This document shows positions 1 through 8,452 of a DNA stretch of 27,815 nucleotides, piece after piece. A program made the position numbers and the translations under genes. The stretch covers positions 1 through 27,815 of the forward strand of contig DATKVN010000100.1 of NCBI GenBank assembly GCA_035530055.1. The letters are read 5' to 3'. Origin of the DNA: a bacterium (GTDB lineage: Bacteria; UBA6262; WVXT01). Each line of letters starts with the position of its first letter. Position 1 is the first letter of the stretch. Under the pieces are notes generated by a model. That model ran no database searches, was not told the DNA's origin, and saw only the letters and a list, made by a program, of their open reading frames with translations.

Positions 1-1496
1 GAAAATTTCTTATTTGTCCGGGAATCGGGAAAAATCTTGACCTCTTTTAATCGAGCTATCTCATTTTCGATGGCTCTCTTCTTGGCCTCTACCTCCCGGT
101 ATCTCCCTTCTCCAATCAGCCCGATGGTGTATGCCTTCTCAGTTAGTCTCAAATCGACATTATCTTCTCTCAAAATTAGTCGGTACTCAGCCCGGGAAGT
201 GAACATACGATAGGGTTCCTTAGTGCCCTTGGTCACTAAATCATCAATCAAGACACCAATATAAGCTTGCGAACGGTCGAGAATAAACGGTGGCTTATTC
301 TCTATTTTCAGAACAGCATTAATTCCACCGATTAATCCCTGGGCTGCTGCTTCTTCATAACCTGTGGTTCCATTAATTTGGCCACAGAAGTAAAGATTCT
401 CGATTAATTTAGTCTCCAGTGTTGGTCGAAGCTCGGTGGGTTCGACGTAATCGTGTTCAATACCATAACCGGGTCGCATTATCTCTACCCTTTCCAGGCC
501 CTCGATACTACGCAACATCCTGAACTGGATATCTATGGGCAAACTGGTGGCTAAGCCATTAGGATAAACTTCGGATGTATCAACACCTTCTGGTTCCAAA
601 AAAATCTGATGGCGTTCTCTTTCCGGGAATTTCATTACCTTATCTTCAATGGAGGGACAGTAGCGTACCCCTGTCCCCTTGATAACACCAGTATACAGAG
701 GGGAACGGTCTAAACCTTCTCTGATTATCTGGTGCGTTTTACTGTTGGTATAGGTAATATAGCAGGGGAGTTGAGACTGAGTTACCTTTTTAGTAGTAAA
801 AGAGAAAGGAAAGGGAAGTTCATCGCCTTGTTGTGGTTTGAGTTTAGAAAAATCGATAGTTTTTCCATCCAGGCGAGGACAGGTTCCTGTTTTGAATCTG
901 CCTATCCGAAAACCGAGTTCCTTAAGATTCTCTGAAAGTTTTACTGCCGGGAAGTCACCCATCCTGCCAGCAGGGAAATTGGTCAAACCAATATGAATTA
1001 ATCCATTTAAGAAAGTTCCGGGAGTAATAATTACTGCTTGTGCATAAAACTTCTCACCAATGCCTGTTTTTATTCCTACCACTCTTTTTTTCTCCACCAG
1101 AATTTCTTCAACCAGGGCTTGTTTCAATTCCAGATTTTCCTGTCTCTCTAAGACTTTTTTCATCTTCAACCGATAGGCTTGCCTATCCACCTGTGCTCGT
1201 GAACTACGGACAGCTGCACCTTTGGTCATGTTCAATCGTCGAAACTGAATAGCTGTGGCATCCGTATTCTTACCCATCTCCCCGCCCAAAGCATCTATCT
1301 CTTTAACCAACTGGCCCTTAGCTAAACCACCAACTGCTGGGTTACAAGACATAAAGGCAATAGTATCCAGATTCATAGTCAAAAGTAGAGTCCTACAACC
1401 AAGCCCGGATGCTGCAAGAGCTGCTTCACAGCCAGCATGGCCACCACCCACTACAATAACCTGATATTTTTTCCCCTGTAATTTTATCTTAGACAT
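1..1496 (-). CDS. mnmG: tRNA uridine-5-carboxymethylaminomethyl modification enzyme MnmG (3' end cut by window)
   Basis: FAD-dependent enzyme that works with MnmE to install the carboxymethylaminomethyl group on U34 of tRNAs in the cytoplasm. Reading the minus strand from the ATG at 1496 gives an open frame of 498 codons to the window edge; the family is about 620 residues, so roughly the last fifth is missing. The N-terminus has the dinucleotide-binding loop GGGHAG (residues 17-22), followed by the family-typical [12 protein letters not shown] segment and later [10 protein letters not shown] and [12 protein letters not shown]. An AGGAG lies about 10 nt before the ATG. Its upstream region holds a cluster of REP-like hairpins and then the right end of an insertion sequence, so its promoter must lie in or near those repeats. 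Identification rests on the translation by eye and is secure. Confidence 0.95.
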   Translation of the reverse strand, partial: MSKIKLQGKKYQVIVVGGGHAGCEAALAASGLGCRTLLLTMNLDTIAFMSCNPAVGGLAKGQLVKEIDALGGEMGKNTDATAIQFRRLNMTKGAAVRSSRAQVDRQAYRLKMKKVLERQENLELKQALVEEILVEKKRVVGIKTGIGEKFYAQAVIITPGTFLNGLIHIGLTNFPAGRMGDFPAVKLSENLKELGFRIGRFKTGTCPRLDGKTIDFSKLKPQQGDELPFPFSFTTKKVTQSQLPCYITYTNSKTHQIIREGLDRSPLYTGVIKGTGVRYCPSIEDKVMKFPERERHQIFLEPEGVDTSEVYPNGLATSLPIDIQFRMLRSIEGLERVEIMRPGYGIEHDYVEPTELRPTLETKLIENLYFCGQINGTTGYEEAAAQGLIGGINAVLKIENKPPFILDRSQAYIGVLIDDLVTKGTKEPYRMFTSRAEYRLILREDNVDLRLTEKAYTIGLIGEGRYREVEAKKRAIENEIARLKEVKIFPDSRTNKKF

Positions 1497-1524
1497 AAAC
1501 TATCTGCTCCTGGATTTGGCAAAA

Positions 1525-1544
1525 AACCTAAATCGACTTAGGTT
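1525..1544. repeat. Short inverted repeat upstream of mnmG
   Basis: AACCTAA (1525-1531) and TTAGGTT (1538-1544) form a 7-bp stem with a 6-nt loop, about 30 nt before the mnmG start codon. It resembles the stem of the adjacent REP-like unit (CGCAACC/GGTTGCG) but lacks the GTAG tetranucleotide. It could be a decayed unit or a 5'-UTR hairpin. Confidence 0.5.
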
Positions 1545-1563
1545 GCATTTTCTCATATTTTCG

Positions 1564-1681
1564 GTAGCCGCAACCTTTAGGTTGCGTTTATGCTATTCTT
1601 AAATACTCCGATAAATCGGAACTACTCTAGGCGCAGACTGAAGTCTGCTACTCCTTAACGCAGGCTAAAGCCTGCGACTAC
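1564..1681. repeat. Cluster of four REP-like hairpins, each preceded by GTAG
   Basis: Four palindromes lie side by side in the gene-free stretch 1497-1812. Unit 1 is 1564-1586 (plus strand): GTAG, then CGCAACC/GGTTGCG. Unit 2 is 1607-1625 (minus): GTAG, then TCCGAT/ATCGGA. Unit 3 is 1633-1651 (minus): GTAG overlapping GCAGACT/AGTCTGC. Unit 4 is 1659-1681 (minus): GTAG, then CGCAGGC/GCCTGCG. Stem sequences differ but base pairing is kept, and the GTAG stays at the 5' foot. That layout is characteristic of REP elements mobilised by RAYT (TnpA-REP) transposases. A further copy of unit 3 is at 18705-18724. The rest of 1682-1812 shows nothing I recognise. Confidence 0.7.
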
Positions 1682-1812
1682 CCGACACGGCAATATCCAT
1701 GTTGAAACCCGCCGTTACCATTTACAAATATTTGCGAGTGCAATTTGAATTCACGTTAGAAAAAAATGTCTTCTGCCCCAATCATCAGAGCAAAAGACAT
1801 CAACGTCATATA

Positions 1813-1970
1813 TTGACACTCTCCACGACTAAACTCGGGAGATTCTTAAGTGGTTGACGCCCTCTGTCCGTTTCCGTTTCGGGCAACCCTTAAGTTCGGG
1901 GCGGTGTCAGGCAGCCCTTCCCGAGAAGGATATACAATCCCGGGCAGCGATGTTGTTACCACATCGCCAG
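1813..1970 (-). ncRNA. Predicted TnpB omega RNA overlapping the tnpB 3' end
   Basis: TnpB nucleases of this family use an RNA made from the 3' end of tnpB and the right end of the element, with the guide beginning immediately after the element boundary. Here the scaffold would end at TCAA (1813-1816), and the guide in this copy would start TATATGACGTTGATG, reading leftwards from 1812. The left boundary given here is the element end; the 5' boundary (about 1970) is a guess. There is no direct evidence of transcription. Confidence 0.45.
1821..1841 (-). repeat. IS right-end imperfect palindrome
   Basis: CTCC-CGA stem arms with a single bulged base (1825) and a 6-nt loop. GAAT lies directly at the 5' foot on the minus strand, and the cleavage tetranucleotide TCAA lies 4 nt past the 3' foot. 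It is the likely TnpA recognition hairpin and also the 3' end of the predicted TnpB guide RNA scaffold. Confidence 0.8.
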
Positions 1971-3072
1971 GTTGTCGGTTGGCTATGTTTATTGCACCGA
2001 TTCTGTCAGCGTGTGAGGTATACTCACAGGCTCGGCAGCGGAACCACGCTCCACTGCGGTTTAAATGACTTATGTTATGACATCTCGGGCATTCTTGAGA
2101 AGTATAAGCAGGATCAATAATATCAACAGTTATTCCTATTTCTTTTGCTTTATACTCTATAAATTGTTTAAGTTGGTTAAATGGCCAGTTGTGTAGTGTA
2201 TTCCCCAGCCGTTGTCTTTGTTTATGGTTTGTTTTAGCCGTAGTTCTTATGTTTTTCAGATTCTCAAGCTGGATTATTCCTGCTTTTACTTTAAGAGCAA
2301 AGTTAATTATTCGGCGAGATAATTTATGGTTAAAATCTTTCATCCAACGCCGTTCCTTGGTTCTTGATTTACGAATGCAATCAAGTTTCTTGGCTTTACC
2401 AAGTGATTTTCTTCGTGAGGCATACCTGGTTCTATGAAACCTGATTTCTTTGCCAGAGTAGAATTTGGTTTTACCTTGTTCTTTGTCATAACAAACGGCA
2501 ATATTGTTTAACCCAAGATCAACTCCGACTATATTATCTCCGGTGGTTTGTTCGGATTCGGAGAAATTAAGAGTGGCTACAAAATACCATTTGTTTTTTC
2601 GTTCTAAAAGTTGACCGTTCCCAATCTTAATTTGTGCCGTAGATAATCTATCAAGGGTATCCTTTTGCCTGTCGGATAAGGCTAACTCAAAATATGGTTT
2701 TGAGCCGTTGATAGGAAAACCTATAGAATATTTACAACCATCTTTTCTGACAGACCAATTTTGGTTATTAAATCCAATAGCAACGGTATTCTTAAAATGG
2801 GGAATGGAAGTTTTAATATGTTGTTTCCGTTGTTTACAAAAAGTTATCCAACGGGAACGAATAAGTCTTACCGCCTCGTTGAGAACTGACGACGGGATAA
2901 TAGTTTTTTTCTTAAGATAACTGTAAAGTTGAGAATGACTGGTTTTGTTCGGCCACTGATTGGAAAGATATTCTATTCCCAAGTTCAAGGTTTTAGAATG
3001 TTCTTGTCGCAGTAGTTTAAATTTTAATATGTCAGGTTCTTTAATTTTCAACAAAATAGTTTTAGTTATCAT
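1846..3072 (-). CDS. tnpB: IS200/IS605-family RNA-guided nuclease TnpB
   Basis: This 408-residue protein is a full-length TnpB (OrfB), the RNA-guided DNA nuclease that acts on DNA flanked by the element's target tetranucleotide, here predicted to be TTAC. The RuvC-like catalytic acidic residues are visible: D185 (GVDLGLNN), E270 (QLENLKN) and D356 (HADRIGAINIANR). A zinc finger formed by C328, C331, C346 and C349 lies between the last two. The start codon overlaps the tnpA stop in an ATGA, which suggests translational coupling. The 3' end of the gene runs into the right end of the element and probably doubles as guide-RNA scaffold. All key residues are present, so it may be active. Confidence 0.93.
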   Translation of the reverse strand: MITKTILLKIKEPDILKFKLLRQEHSKTLNLGIEYLSNQWPNKTSHSQLYSYLKKKTIIPSSVLNEAVRLIRSRWITFCKQRKQHIKTSIPHFKNTVAIGFNNQNWSVRKDGCKYSIGFPINGSKPYFELALSDRQKDTLDRLSTAQIKIGNGQLLERKNKWYFVATLNFSESEQTTGDNIVGVDLGLNNIAVCYDKEQGKTKFYSGKEIRFHRTRYASRRKSLGKAKKLDCIRKSRTKERRWMKDFNHKLSRRIINFALKVKAGIIQLENLKNIRTTAKTNHKQRQRLGNTLHNWPFNQLKQFIEYKAKEIGITVDIIDPAYTSQECPRCHNISHLNRSGAWFRCRACEYTSHADRIGAINIANRQPGDVVTTSLPGIVYPSREGLPDTAPNLRVARNGNGQRASTT

Positions 3073-3458
3073 GATTTACTCTGTGCTTCAATATATTTTT
3101 GGATTGTTTGGCTTGATACGTTGCCGGCTGTAGAGACAAAATACAAGTGCGTCCAGAGAGTAGGAAGTTTTAATAGTTCAGGGAATTCTCTACGTAGGTA
3201 GTGAGAACTTTTACCTTTAAATGCTTTAACCAACTTATGAACAGCGATAGTAGGATAGGCAGAGACGAAGTTATGAACATGATCGGGCTGTATGCTGAGA
3301 TTAAGGATTTCAACACCTTTTTCTTTAGCAACTTCTTTAATAATTTGCTCAAGGCGTTTCTTAACTCTGCCAACAAGAACAGGTTTCCTTCTTTTTGGGC
3401 ACCATATCAGGTGGTAGTTAATGAGATAAACCTGGTTACGAGAATGTTTGTATTCCAT
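3069..3458 (-). CDS. tnpA: IS200/IS605-family Y1 transposase TnpA
   Basis: This single-strand transposase of the HUH class is 129 residues from the chosen ATG at 3458. Conserved parts are the N-terminal YHLIWCPKRR, the HUH pair H60 and H62 (QPDHVH), the segment LPTLWTHLYFVSTAGNVS, and the nucleophile Y122 (QKYIEAQ). The frame is open further upstream to 3551, but that extension is hydrophobic and A/T-rich, overlaps the left-end hairpin and does not match the family, so the internal ATG is preferred. The family normally cuts at the hairpin-guided sites described for this element. Nothing is missing, so mobility is plausible. Confidence 0.93.
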   Translation of the reverse strand: MEYKHSRNQVYLINYHLIWCPKRRKPVLVGRVKKRLEQIIKEVAKEKGVEILNLSIQPDHVHNFVSAYPTIAVHKLVKAFKGKSSHYLRREFPELLKLPTLWTHLYFVSTAGNVSSQTIQKYIEAQSKS

Positions 3459-3545
3459 ATTTGTATATAGTATGGCATATATCAACAAATTCGTCAAGAA
3501 AAAAATGCAAAGAAAATGGAAAGAAAACAAAAGGAAGCAATTCAT

Positions 3546-3566
3546 CACCACGGCTAAAGCCGGGTG
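3546..3566 (-). repeat. IS left-end imperfect palindrome
   Basis: CACC-CGGC stem arms with a single bulged base (3550) and a TTTA-type loop. AAAG lies directly at the 5' foot on the minus strand. The position of the bulge matches the right-end hairpin, as expected if one TnpA dimer binds both. Confidence 0.8.
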
Positions 3567-3609
3567 CTTTCTCGCTTAGGAGGCTGTAAAACAGGCAATC
3601 TGCTTTTTA

Positions 3610-4335
3610 TTATTTTTTTATCTCCCTGGCCAAAATTATAGCCTCAGCGATTTCCCGCATGGGCTTGCGGCTATTCATGCTCTGCTTCTGTATTTTTCGG
3701 AAAGCCTCTCGCCCAGATATCGCCAGCTCTTCCATCAATATATCCTTTGCCCTCTCTACGAGTTTGCGGGTTTCCAACTCTTCCTGAATAACTTTAGACT
3801 TCACCATAAGTTCCGTATTCTCAATAGCAATGGCAGCCTGATTGGCTACTGTAGTAAGCACATCCATTTCCGATTTGGTAAATCGGTGAGGCGAAGAAGT
3901 GTAGCAATTAATAACTCCAATCACCTTCCCCCTCACGCTAAGAGGGACACTTAACAGTGAACATAACTTTTCTTTTTTGGCTATCTTCACACTTATATAG
4001 CGAGGGTCCTTCTTTACATCCAGAACACTAATGGGTCTATTATCCTGAGCAACCCTTCCTGCGATACCCTCTCCTAATTTCACATTCGGTTTCCTGTTAT
4101 ACTCCTCACTGATCGACTGAGTCGCTCGCACAATTAGTTCCTTCCTATCTTCATCCAGTAACATTAAGGAACATATTTTAGACCCCATCACCTCAGCAGT
4201 TACAGTTACAATCAATTTCAAAATATTATCCAGATAAATTTCAGAAGAGATTGCCTTGCTTATCCTGGAGAGTGCTTTTAACCGTTTGTTGTAGGACTTA
4301 TCTTTACTTTCCGATTTTTCGGTTTTCTTTTTCAT
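3610..4335 (-). CDS. GAF-ANTAR domain regulator
   Basis: A predicted cytoplasmic sensor and RNA-binding antiterminator of 241 residues. Residues about 25-180 form a GAF domain, the usual small-molecule or redox sensing module, with typical LGEGIAGRVA and LLSVPLSVRGKVIGVINCY segments. Residues about 186-238 match an ANTAR domain (LVERAKDILME...SGREAFRKIQKQSMNSRKPMREIAEAII), which in characterised proteins binds paired hairpins in nascent RNA to prevent termination. The start is 1 nt past the cinA stop, so the two are probably co-transcribed. No cognate double-hairpin target was identified in the window. The ligand is unknown. A complete IS begins 24 bp after its stop codon. Confidence 0.85.
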   Translation of the reverse strand: MKKKTEKSESKDKSYNKRLKALSRISKAISSEIYLDNILKLIVTVTAEVMGSKICSLMLLDEDRKELIVRATQSISEEYNRKPNVKLGEGIAGRVAQDNRPISVLDVKKDPRYISVKIAKKEKLCSLLSVPLSVRGKVIGVINCYTSSPHRFTKSEMDVLTTVANQAAIAIENTELMVKSKVIQEELETRKLVERAKDILMEELAISGREAFRKIQKQSMNSRKPMREIAEAIILAREIKK

Positions 4336-4336
4336 C

Positions 4337-5629
4337 TTACTCTTTTTCCCTTAAAGCCTTTCTCAAGATATCCAGTGCGTTTATCGCTGTGCTTTCTTTT
4401 ATTTCTCTTCTTTTTCCTCCAAAGCGAAACTCCTTACATATCTCCACGCCCATCTCAGGCCACGCCAGAGCTACGTAGACCAAGCCTACCGGTTTCTTAG
4501 CAGTTCCTCCGGTAGGTCCGGCAATTCCAGTGGTAGCCAAACCTATATCCGTTCCGCTGATTCTCTGTACTCCACGGGCCATTTCCAAGGCGCTCTCCCG
4601 GGAAACCGCACCAAATTCGTTTAGAGTCTCTTCTTTAACTTGCAAAACTCTAACTTTCGCTTCGTTACTGTAGGCCACAACTCCTTCTTTAAAATATACC
4701 GAACTGCCGGCAAAATCAGTAATTCTATCACCAATCAATCCCCCCGTACAAGATTCAGCCACTGCCAGGGTCAATCTCTTACTAAGCAGTAACTTACCCA
4801 CCACGCTTTCTAAAGTATCTTCATCTTCTCCGTAAATATAGTCTCCCAGACAATCGTAAATTTCTTGCCTTGCCTTGTGCAGCATTTCATCAACAAGTAA
4901 CTCGTTCTCGCCTTCACCTGAAATCTCCACATCTATCCTTGCCAGATGGGCTAATATAGAAAACCTCAAAATTCCACCTTCCATCCTCCGCTCAATTTCC
5001 ACCACTTCCTTAATCTTCTCATAAACGGCAGACTCCGTCAACCCGGAAATATGGAGAACGCATTTCTTTAATATTTTTCGCTCATACCTCTCCTTGAGAT
5101 ACGGCAATACAACCTCCTCTACCATAGGTTTCATCTCCCGAGGAGGTCCGGGTAACATAATTATAACACTCGCTTTTTGAACTTTTGATTTCGAACCGGC
5201 CTTAGTTTTTCTTTCCACGACTATTCCGGGAGCAGTGCCCACCTTATTGGGAATGACTTTAGCACCTTCGATGATATAAGCCTGCTTTTCGTTATCTTTG
5301 GGCATTTCCAGATCCCTCTTTGCAAAATGGGCAGCAATCTGGTGCATCACTTCCCGGTCGAAGACCAGTTTTTTCTTTAACACCTTAGCCATAACCTCCC
5401 GGGTTAAATCATCAAATGTTGGACCCAACCCACCAGTGGTGATTATAATATCAGACCTGTTTAAAGCCTCCTGAAGGACGCTTTCAATCTTTTCTCGACT
5501 ATCACCAACCGTAGTTTCCCTATCTATGGCCAATCCGATGCTGTCAAGCTTCTCGCCCAAATAAGCATTATCAGTATTAATCTTCCCCTTCAACAGCTCC
5601 GTACCAACGGAGACCAACTCCACTTTCAT
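4337..5629 (-). CDS. cinA: CinA family protein (MoCF-like domain plus NMN deamidase domain)
   Basis: This 430-residue protein has the full CinA architecture. The N-terminal domain (about 1-170) is of the molybdopterin-binding/MoaB fold, with GGLGPTFDDLT at 66-76. A middle linker domain follows, then a C-terminal PncC-type domain (about 270-430) with AESCTGGLIGDRITDFAGSS and TTGIAGPTGGTAKKPVGLVYVAL. The C-terminal domain in the family deamidates nicotinamide mononucleotide for pyridine nucleotide recycling; the N-terminal domain is linked to ADP-ribose pyrophosphatase activity in some members. A GAGAGG ribosome binding site stands 5 nt before the ATG. It is followed directly by the GAF-ANTAR gene. 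Length is normal for the family. Confidence 0.93.
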   Translation of the reverse strand: MKVELVSVGTELLKGKINTDNAYLGEKLDSIGLAIDRETTVGDSREKIESVLQEALNRSDIIITTGGLGPTFDDLTREVMAKVLKKKLVFDREVMHQIAAHFAKRDLEMPKDNEKQAYIIEGAKVIPNKVGTAPGIVVERKTKAGSKSKVQKASVIIMLPGPPREMKPMVEEVVLPYLKERYERKILKKCVLHISGLTESAVYEKIKEVVEIERRMEGGILRFSILAHLARIDVEISGEGENELLVDEMLHKARQEIYDCLGDYIYGEDEDTLESVVGKLLLSKRLTLAVAESCTGGLIGDRITDFAGSSVYFKEGVVAYSNEAKVRVLQVKEETLNEFGAVSRESALEMARGVQRISGTDIGLATTGIAGPTGGTAKKPVGLVYVALAWPEMGVEICKEFRFGGKRREIKESTAINALDILRKALREKE

Positions 5630-5654
5630 TTCAACCTCTCAATACCCTGAAAAC

Positions 5655-5773
5655 GAAGGGATAGTTACAGGAGCTTTAATTCCATCAGGTTTTCTGTAGT
5701 GTAGCCCTTTATGGGCGTAATTTTACGGGCATAAAGCCCTACACTACCGAGCGACTCCGATAACTATCCCTTC
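5655..5773. repeat. MITE-like foldback element with nested REP-like hairpins
   Basis: A 119-bp unit fills the spacer between the phosphodiesterase gene and cinA. Its ends are 19-nt inverted repeats (5655-5673 and 5755-5773), GAAGGGATAGTTAYMGGAG, matching at 17 of 19 positions. Inside, 5696-5747 is a second palindrome bounded by GTAGTGTA and its complement. Its two arms each fold on their own as well (GCCC-TTTAT-GGGC and GGGC-ATAAA-GCCC), so it can form one long stem or a cloverleaf. GTAG stands at the 5' foot on both strands. The right arm recurs at 10517 and 14749. No coding capacity. Confidence 0.65.
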
Positions 5774-5781
5774 ATCCTCCC

Positions 5782-6330
5782 TTATTCCATCATCACCTTG
5801 CCTGTTTCCACATCAATAATTCTTATCTCCACCTCACCATCCGTCTCTTCAATTAACCCTACTGTGGGATTCTCCTTGGGCAAAGAGGGACTGCCTGGAT
5901 TTAAAAATACTACGTCTCCCTCTCTGGCTAATTTCGGCCGGTGGGTATGACCAGAGATAAAAATATTGGCGCGCCATCTCTTGGCAAGGTTAACTTTTCC
6001 CTCATCACTCAATTTATCCCCGTGGTTCACTATAATCCTGAGGGAACCTATCTGAACTAAAGCAAACGGGCTCTGCACGGGAAAATTGACCACAGAATCA
6101 TCGACATCTGAATCACAGTTTCCCCGCACCGCCACCAGGGGAATTTCTATCCCATTCATCTCCTCGACTAATTCCCCGGGAGCAAAACCCTCAGGCATGG
6201 GATTCCTGGGCCCGTAATTGAATAGATCCCCGGCGTGAATAATCATATCCACATCAGGAAAGATTTCTTCCATTACTTTCTGCCAACCCACTAAATCACC
6301 ATGTGTATCTGCAATAACACCAATCTTCAT
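5782..6330 (-). CDS. YfcE/MJ0936-type metallophosphoesterase
   Basis: A 182-residue calcineurin-like phosphodiesterase of the small YfcE/MJ0936 family, acting in the cytoplasm on phosphodiester substrates; the physiological substrate is not predictable. The metal-binding motifs are complete: D8 and H10 (ADTHGD), D35 (HAGDLF), N71 (RGNCD), H103 (NHGD), and H128 and H130 (SGHTHRP). A GAGAGG site precedes the ATG. It lies 12 nt after the UVR-motif gene, so both probably share a transcript. A MITE-like repeat begins just past its stop. Confidence 0.9.
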   Translation of the reverse strand: MKIGVIADTHGDLVGWQKVMEEIFPDVDMIIHAGDLFNYGPRNPMPEGFAPGELVEEMNGIEIPLVAVRGNCDSDVDDSVVNFPVQSPFALVQIGSLRIIVNHGDKLSDEGKVNLAKRWRANIFISGHTHRPKLAREGDVVFLNPGSPSLPKENPTVGLIEETDGEVEIRIIDVETGKVMME

Positions 6331-6342
6331 CCTTTGCCTCTC

Positions 6343-7131
6343 TTATTTATTCTTATCTCTCTTTTTATAACCTCCGCGTTTTGTTCCTTCTAATTTCTGT
6401 ATTATATCCCGGAGCTGAGCTGCCCTCTCATAATTTTCCTGTTCAATAGACTCCTGAAGCTTTTTCTGAAGTTCATCCTTCTCTGAAAGGGGTTTCTTCC
6501 CGAGAATCTCTTTTACCATACCTCTTAAAATACCTAAAGACCTTCCCTTTTCATAAGTAAAAGTTGCGTTTTCCATATCGGGAAGGGATTCGATCGTTCT
6601 AATTCCCTCTTCCATCTTTTTCCAAGCTTCCTCATATTCTTTTCTTTCCAGATAGGCAAGTCCCTTTCCCAGTACATTCATTCTTATTATGTATGGTCGA
6701 TACTGCTCCAGAGCCACTCTGTCTTCTTCCTCGATTGTGTATTTCTTTACAAAATCGAAATATTCAATATTCCGTTGAGTATCTCTGACCATTCTTTCAT
6801 AATCTTTTAACTGAAAAAATAGAACGTAACGATAGTAATATAATAGTCCTTCTTCATATAATCTTGAGCAGTCTTTTATTGTGAGACCAAACCCCTCATC
6901 GGTTCCCCTTCTCTTCTTATGAACTTCAACTTTTGTCCGGTAGTACTCCAAAAGCGACTCTTTCCCATAGGGCCTCTTGCCATCAGGCCTTCCGTCTACC
7001 TCGAATTGCTCAATTCCTAAGGACAGTCTTATCTGAATTTTTTCTTTGCCATCTTTCCCTTTTATCTTTCTTATGTTATTTAGCCGGTCATATTCCCACG
7101 CCTTGAGAAGTTCACTGATGTCGTCACGCAT
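6343..7131 (-). CDS. UVR-motif (UvrB/UvrC motif) protein of unknown role
   Basis: 262 residues, hydrophilic and strongly charged. The only recognisable domain is a C-terminal UVR motif at about residues 216-250 (KDELQKKLQESIEQENYERAAQLRDIIQKLEG), a short helical hairpin found in UvrB, UvrC, McsA and other proteins, where it mediates protein contacts. The remaining approximately 210 residues look helical (repeated Tyr/Glu/Lys-rich stretches, possibly TPR-like) and I do not recognise a family. There are no Cys pairs, so it is not McsA. It starts 15 nt after thiC ends and is followed by the phosphodiesterase gene. Confidence 0.7.
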   Translation of the reverse strand: MRDDISELLKAWEYDRLNNIRKIKGKDGKEKIQIRLSLGIEQFEVDGRPDGKRPYGKESLLEYYRTKVEVHKKRRGTDEGFGLTIKDCSRLYEEGLLYYYRYVLFFQLKDYERMVRDTQRNIEYFDFVKKYTIEEEDRVALEQYRPYIIRMNVLGKGLAYLERKEYEEAWKKMEEGIRTIESLPDMENATFTYEKGRSLGILRGMVKEILGKKPLSEKDELQKKLQESIEQENYERAAQLRDIIQKLEGTKRGGYKKRDKNK

Positions 7132-7146
7132 TTTCTTTTCCCTTTT

Positions 7147-8448
7147 TTAAAATTTCGTCTCTTTAGACAGAAGACCACTCTGTCTCATTGCACAAAACTC
7201 ACCGCACATCGTGCAAACCCGGACATCTTTTGGTTTCGACTTTTTCCTCTCTTCCCTGAACTTTTTAGGGTTAATAGAGAATCTTTCCTGTCTTTTCCAG
7301 TCGAGGGAACCTCTTGCTCTAGATATCCGGATATCCCAATTTAATGCTCCCTTTACTCCCTTGGCCACATCAGCCGCATGGGCAGCAATCCTGGTAGCAA
7401 TTACCCCCTCGGTTACATCCTCCACATCAGGGAGGCGAAGGTGCTCCGCGGGAGTAACATAACACAGGAAATCGGCACCAGAGGCAGCAGCAATCGCTCC
7501 GCCAATAGCACAAACAATATGGTCGTAACCCGGTGCAACATCAGTCACTAGAGGACCCAAAACATAGAAGGGTGCGCCCTTACACAGACTCTTTTCCAAC
7601 AAAACATTGGCTTCAATCTGATTTAAAGGAACATGTCCAGGTCCTTCTATCATCACCTGAACATTTTTCTCCCGTGCCCTTTTTGTCAGTTCTCCCAGTA
7701 CAGAAAGCTCGGCAATCTGCACTTCATCTGTGGCATCAGCAAGGCATCCCGGCCTGAGTCCATCTCCCAGGCTCAAAGTCACATCATACTTATAGGCGAT
7801 ATCCAGGAGCCTGTCGAATTGTTCATATAGAGGATTTTCTTTATTATTATCCACTATCCACTGTGCCAGAAACGCTCCACCCCTGCTAACAATCCCGGTA
7901 ATTCTTTTACTTCTCCTTAAAGTCTCAACAATTCTCCGGGTAACTCCACAGTGGACAGTCATAAAGTCGACCCCTTCCTCAGCCTGTTGTTCAATTATGC
8001 GAAAGATACCATCTATATTCATTTTGCTGATTTTTTTACCTTTACGAGCAGTCTCGCAAGCAGCCTGATAGATGGGCACAGTCCCTACAGGCAGAATGGA
8101 GCGTTGGAGAACCATTCTTCTTATCTTTCCAATATCTCCCCCTGTGGAGAGGTCCATTACGGTATCTGCTCCAGCTTCAATGGCTGCATCTAACTTGTTC
8201 TTCTCTTCCGCCAAACTCACTTTATCTGGAGAAGAACCGATGTTGGCGTTCACCTTTGTTCTTAAACCTTTCCCTATTCCTATGATTCGTAATTTATTGC
8301 GTTGGTGACGTTTTACATTAACAGGTATAACCACTGTCCCCTCAGCAATACAGGAACGTATATATTCTGGAGTTAAGCCCTCATCACGAGCAACTCTTCT
8401 CATTTCACTGGTAATCTTTTTCTTTTTAGCCCATTCCAATTGTGTCAT
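7147..8448 (-). CDS. thiC: Phosphomethylpyrimidine synthase ThiC
   Basis: Radical-SAM enzyme converting aminoimidazole ribotide to hydroxymethylpyrimidine phosphate in thiamin synthesis. The protein is 433 residues from the ATG at 8448, preceded by AAAGGG; a TTG one codon earlier is possible. Conserved blocks include [56 protein letters not shown] and EGPGHVP. The C-terminal [4Fe-4S] motif is C412, C415 and C419 (CTMCGEFC), spaced CX2CX3C, one residue shorter than the CX2CX4C of the E. coli type. It lies 4 nt after thiE. No TPP riboswitch was found by eye in this gene group. Confidence 0.95.
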   Translation of the reverse strand: MTQLEWAKKKKITSEMRRVARDEGLTPEYIRSCIAEGTVVIPVNVKRHQRNKLRIIGIGKGLRTKVNANIGSSPDKVSLAEEKNKLDAAIEAGADTVMDLSTGGDIGKIRRMVLQRSILPVGTVPIYQAACETARKGKKISKMNIDGIFRIIEQQAEEGVDFMTVHCGVTRRIVETLRRSKRITGIVSRGGAFLAQWIVDNNKENPLYEQFDRLLDIAYKYDVTLSLGDGLRPGCLADATDEVQIAELSVLGELTKRAREKNVQVMIEGPGHVPLNQIEANVLLEKSLCKGAPFYVLGPLVTDVAPGYDHIVCAIGGAIAAASGADFLCYVTPAEHLRLPDVEDVTEGVIATRIAAHAADVAKGVKGALNWDIRISRARGSLDWKRQERFSINPKKFREERKKSKPKDVRVCTMCGEFCAMRQSGLLSKETKF

Positions 8449-8452
8449 CAAT

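Larger units (their letters stand above)
1813..3585 (-). mobile_element. IS200/IS605-family insertion sequence, IS608-like, complete
   Basis: Both ends can be defined on the minus strand. The left end follows the tetranucleotide TTAC (3586-3589) and has a hairpin at 3546-3566 whose 5' foot is preceded by AAAG. The right end has a hairpin at 1821-1841 preceded by GAAT and finishes in TCAA (1813-1816). TTAC as target, TCAA as right cleavage site, and AAAG/GAAT as guide tetranucleotides are those known for IS608 of Helicobacter pylori, and the 19-nt distance from TTAC to the left hairpin also fits. Both hairpins carry one unpaired base at the same place. The element is 1773 bp and carries tnpA and tnpB in the same direction with an ATGA overlap. 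There are no terminal inverted repeats or target duplication, as expected for single-strand transposition. It sits 24 bp after the end of the GAF-ANTAR gene. Confidence 0.85.

Noticed and set aside
1564-1681. CRISPR array
   Set aside because: Repeats are palindromes of differing sequence with no regular spacers, and no cas genes are present.
3459-3551. 31-codon N-terminal extension of TnpA
   Set aside because: Hydrophobic A/T-rich sequence between the left-end hairpin and the family start at MEYKHS; not part of known TnpA proteins.
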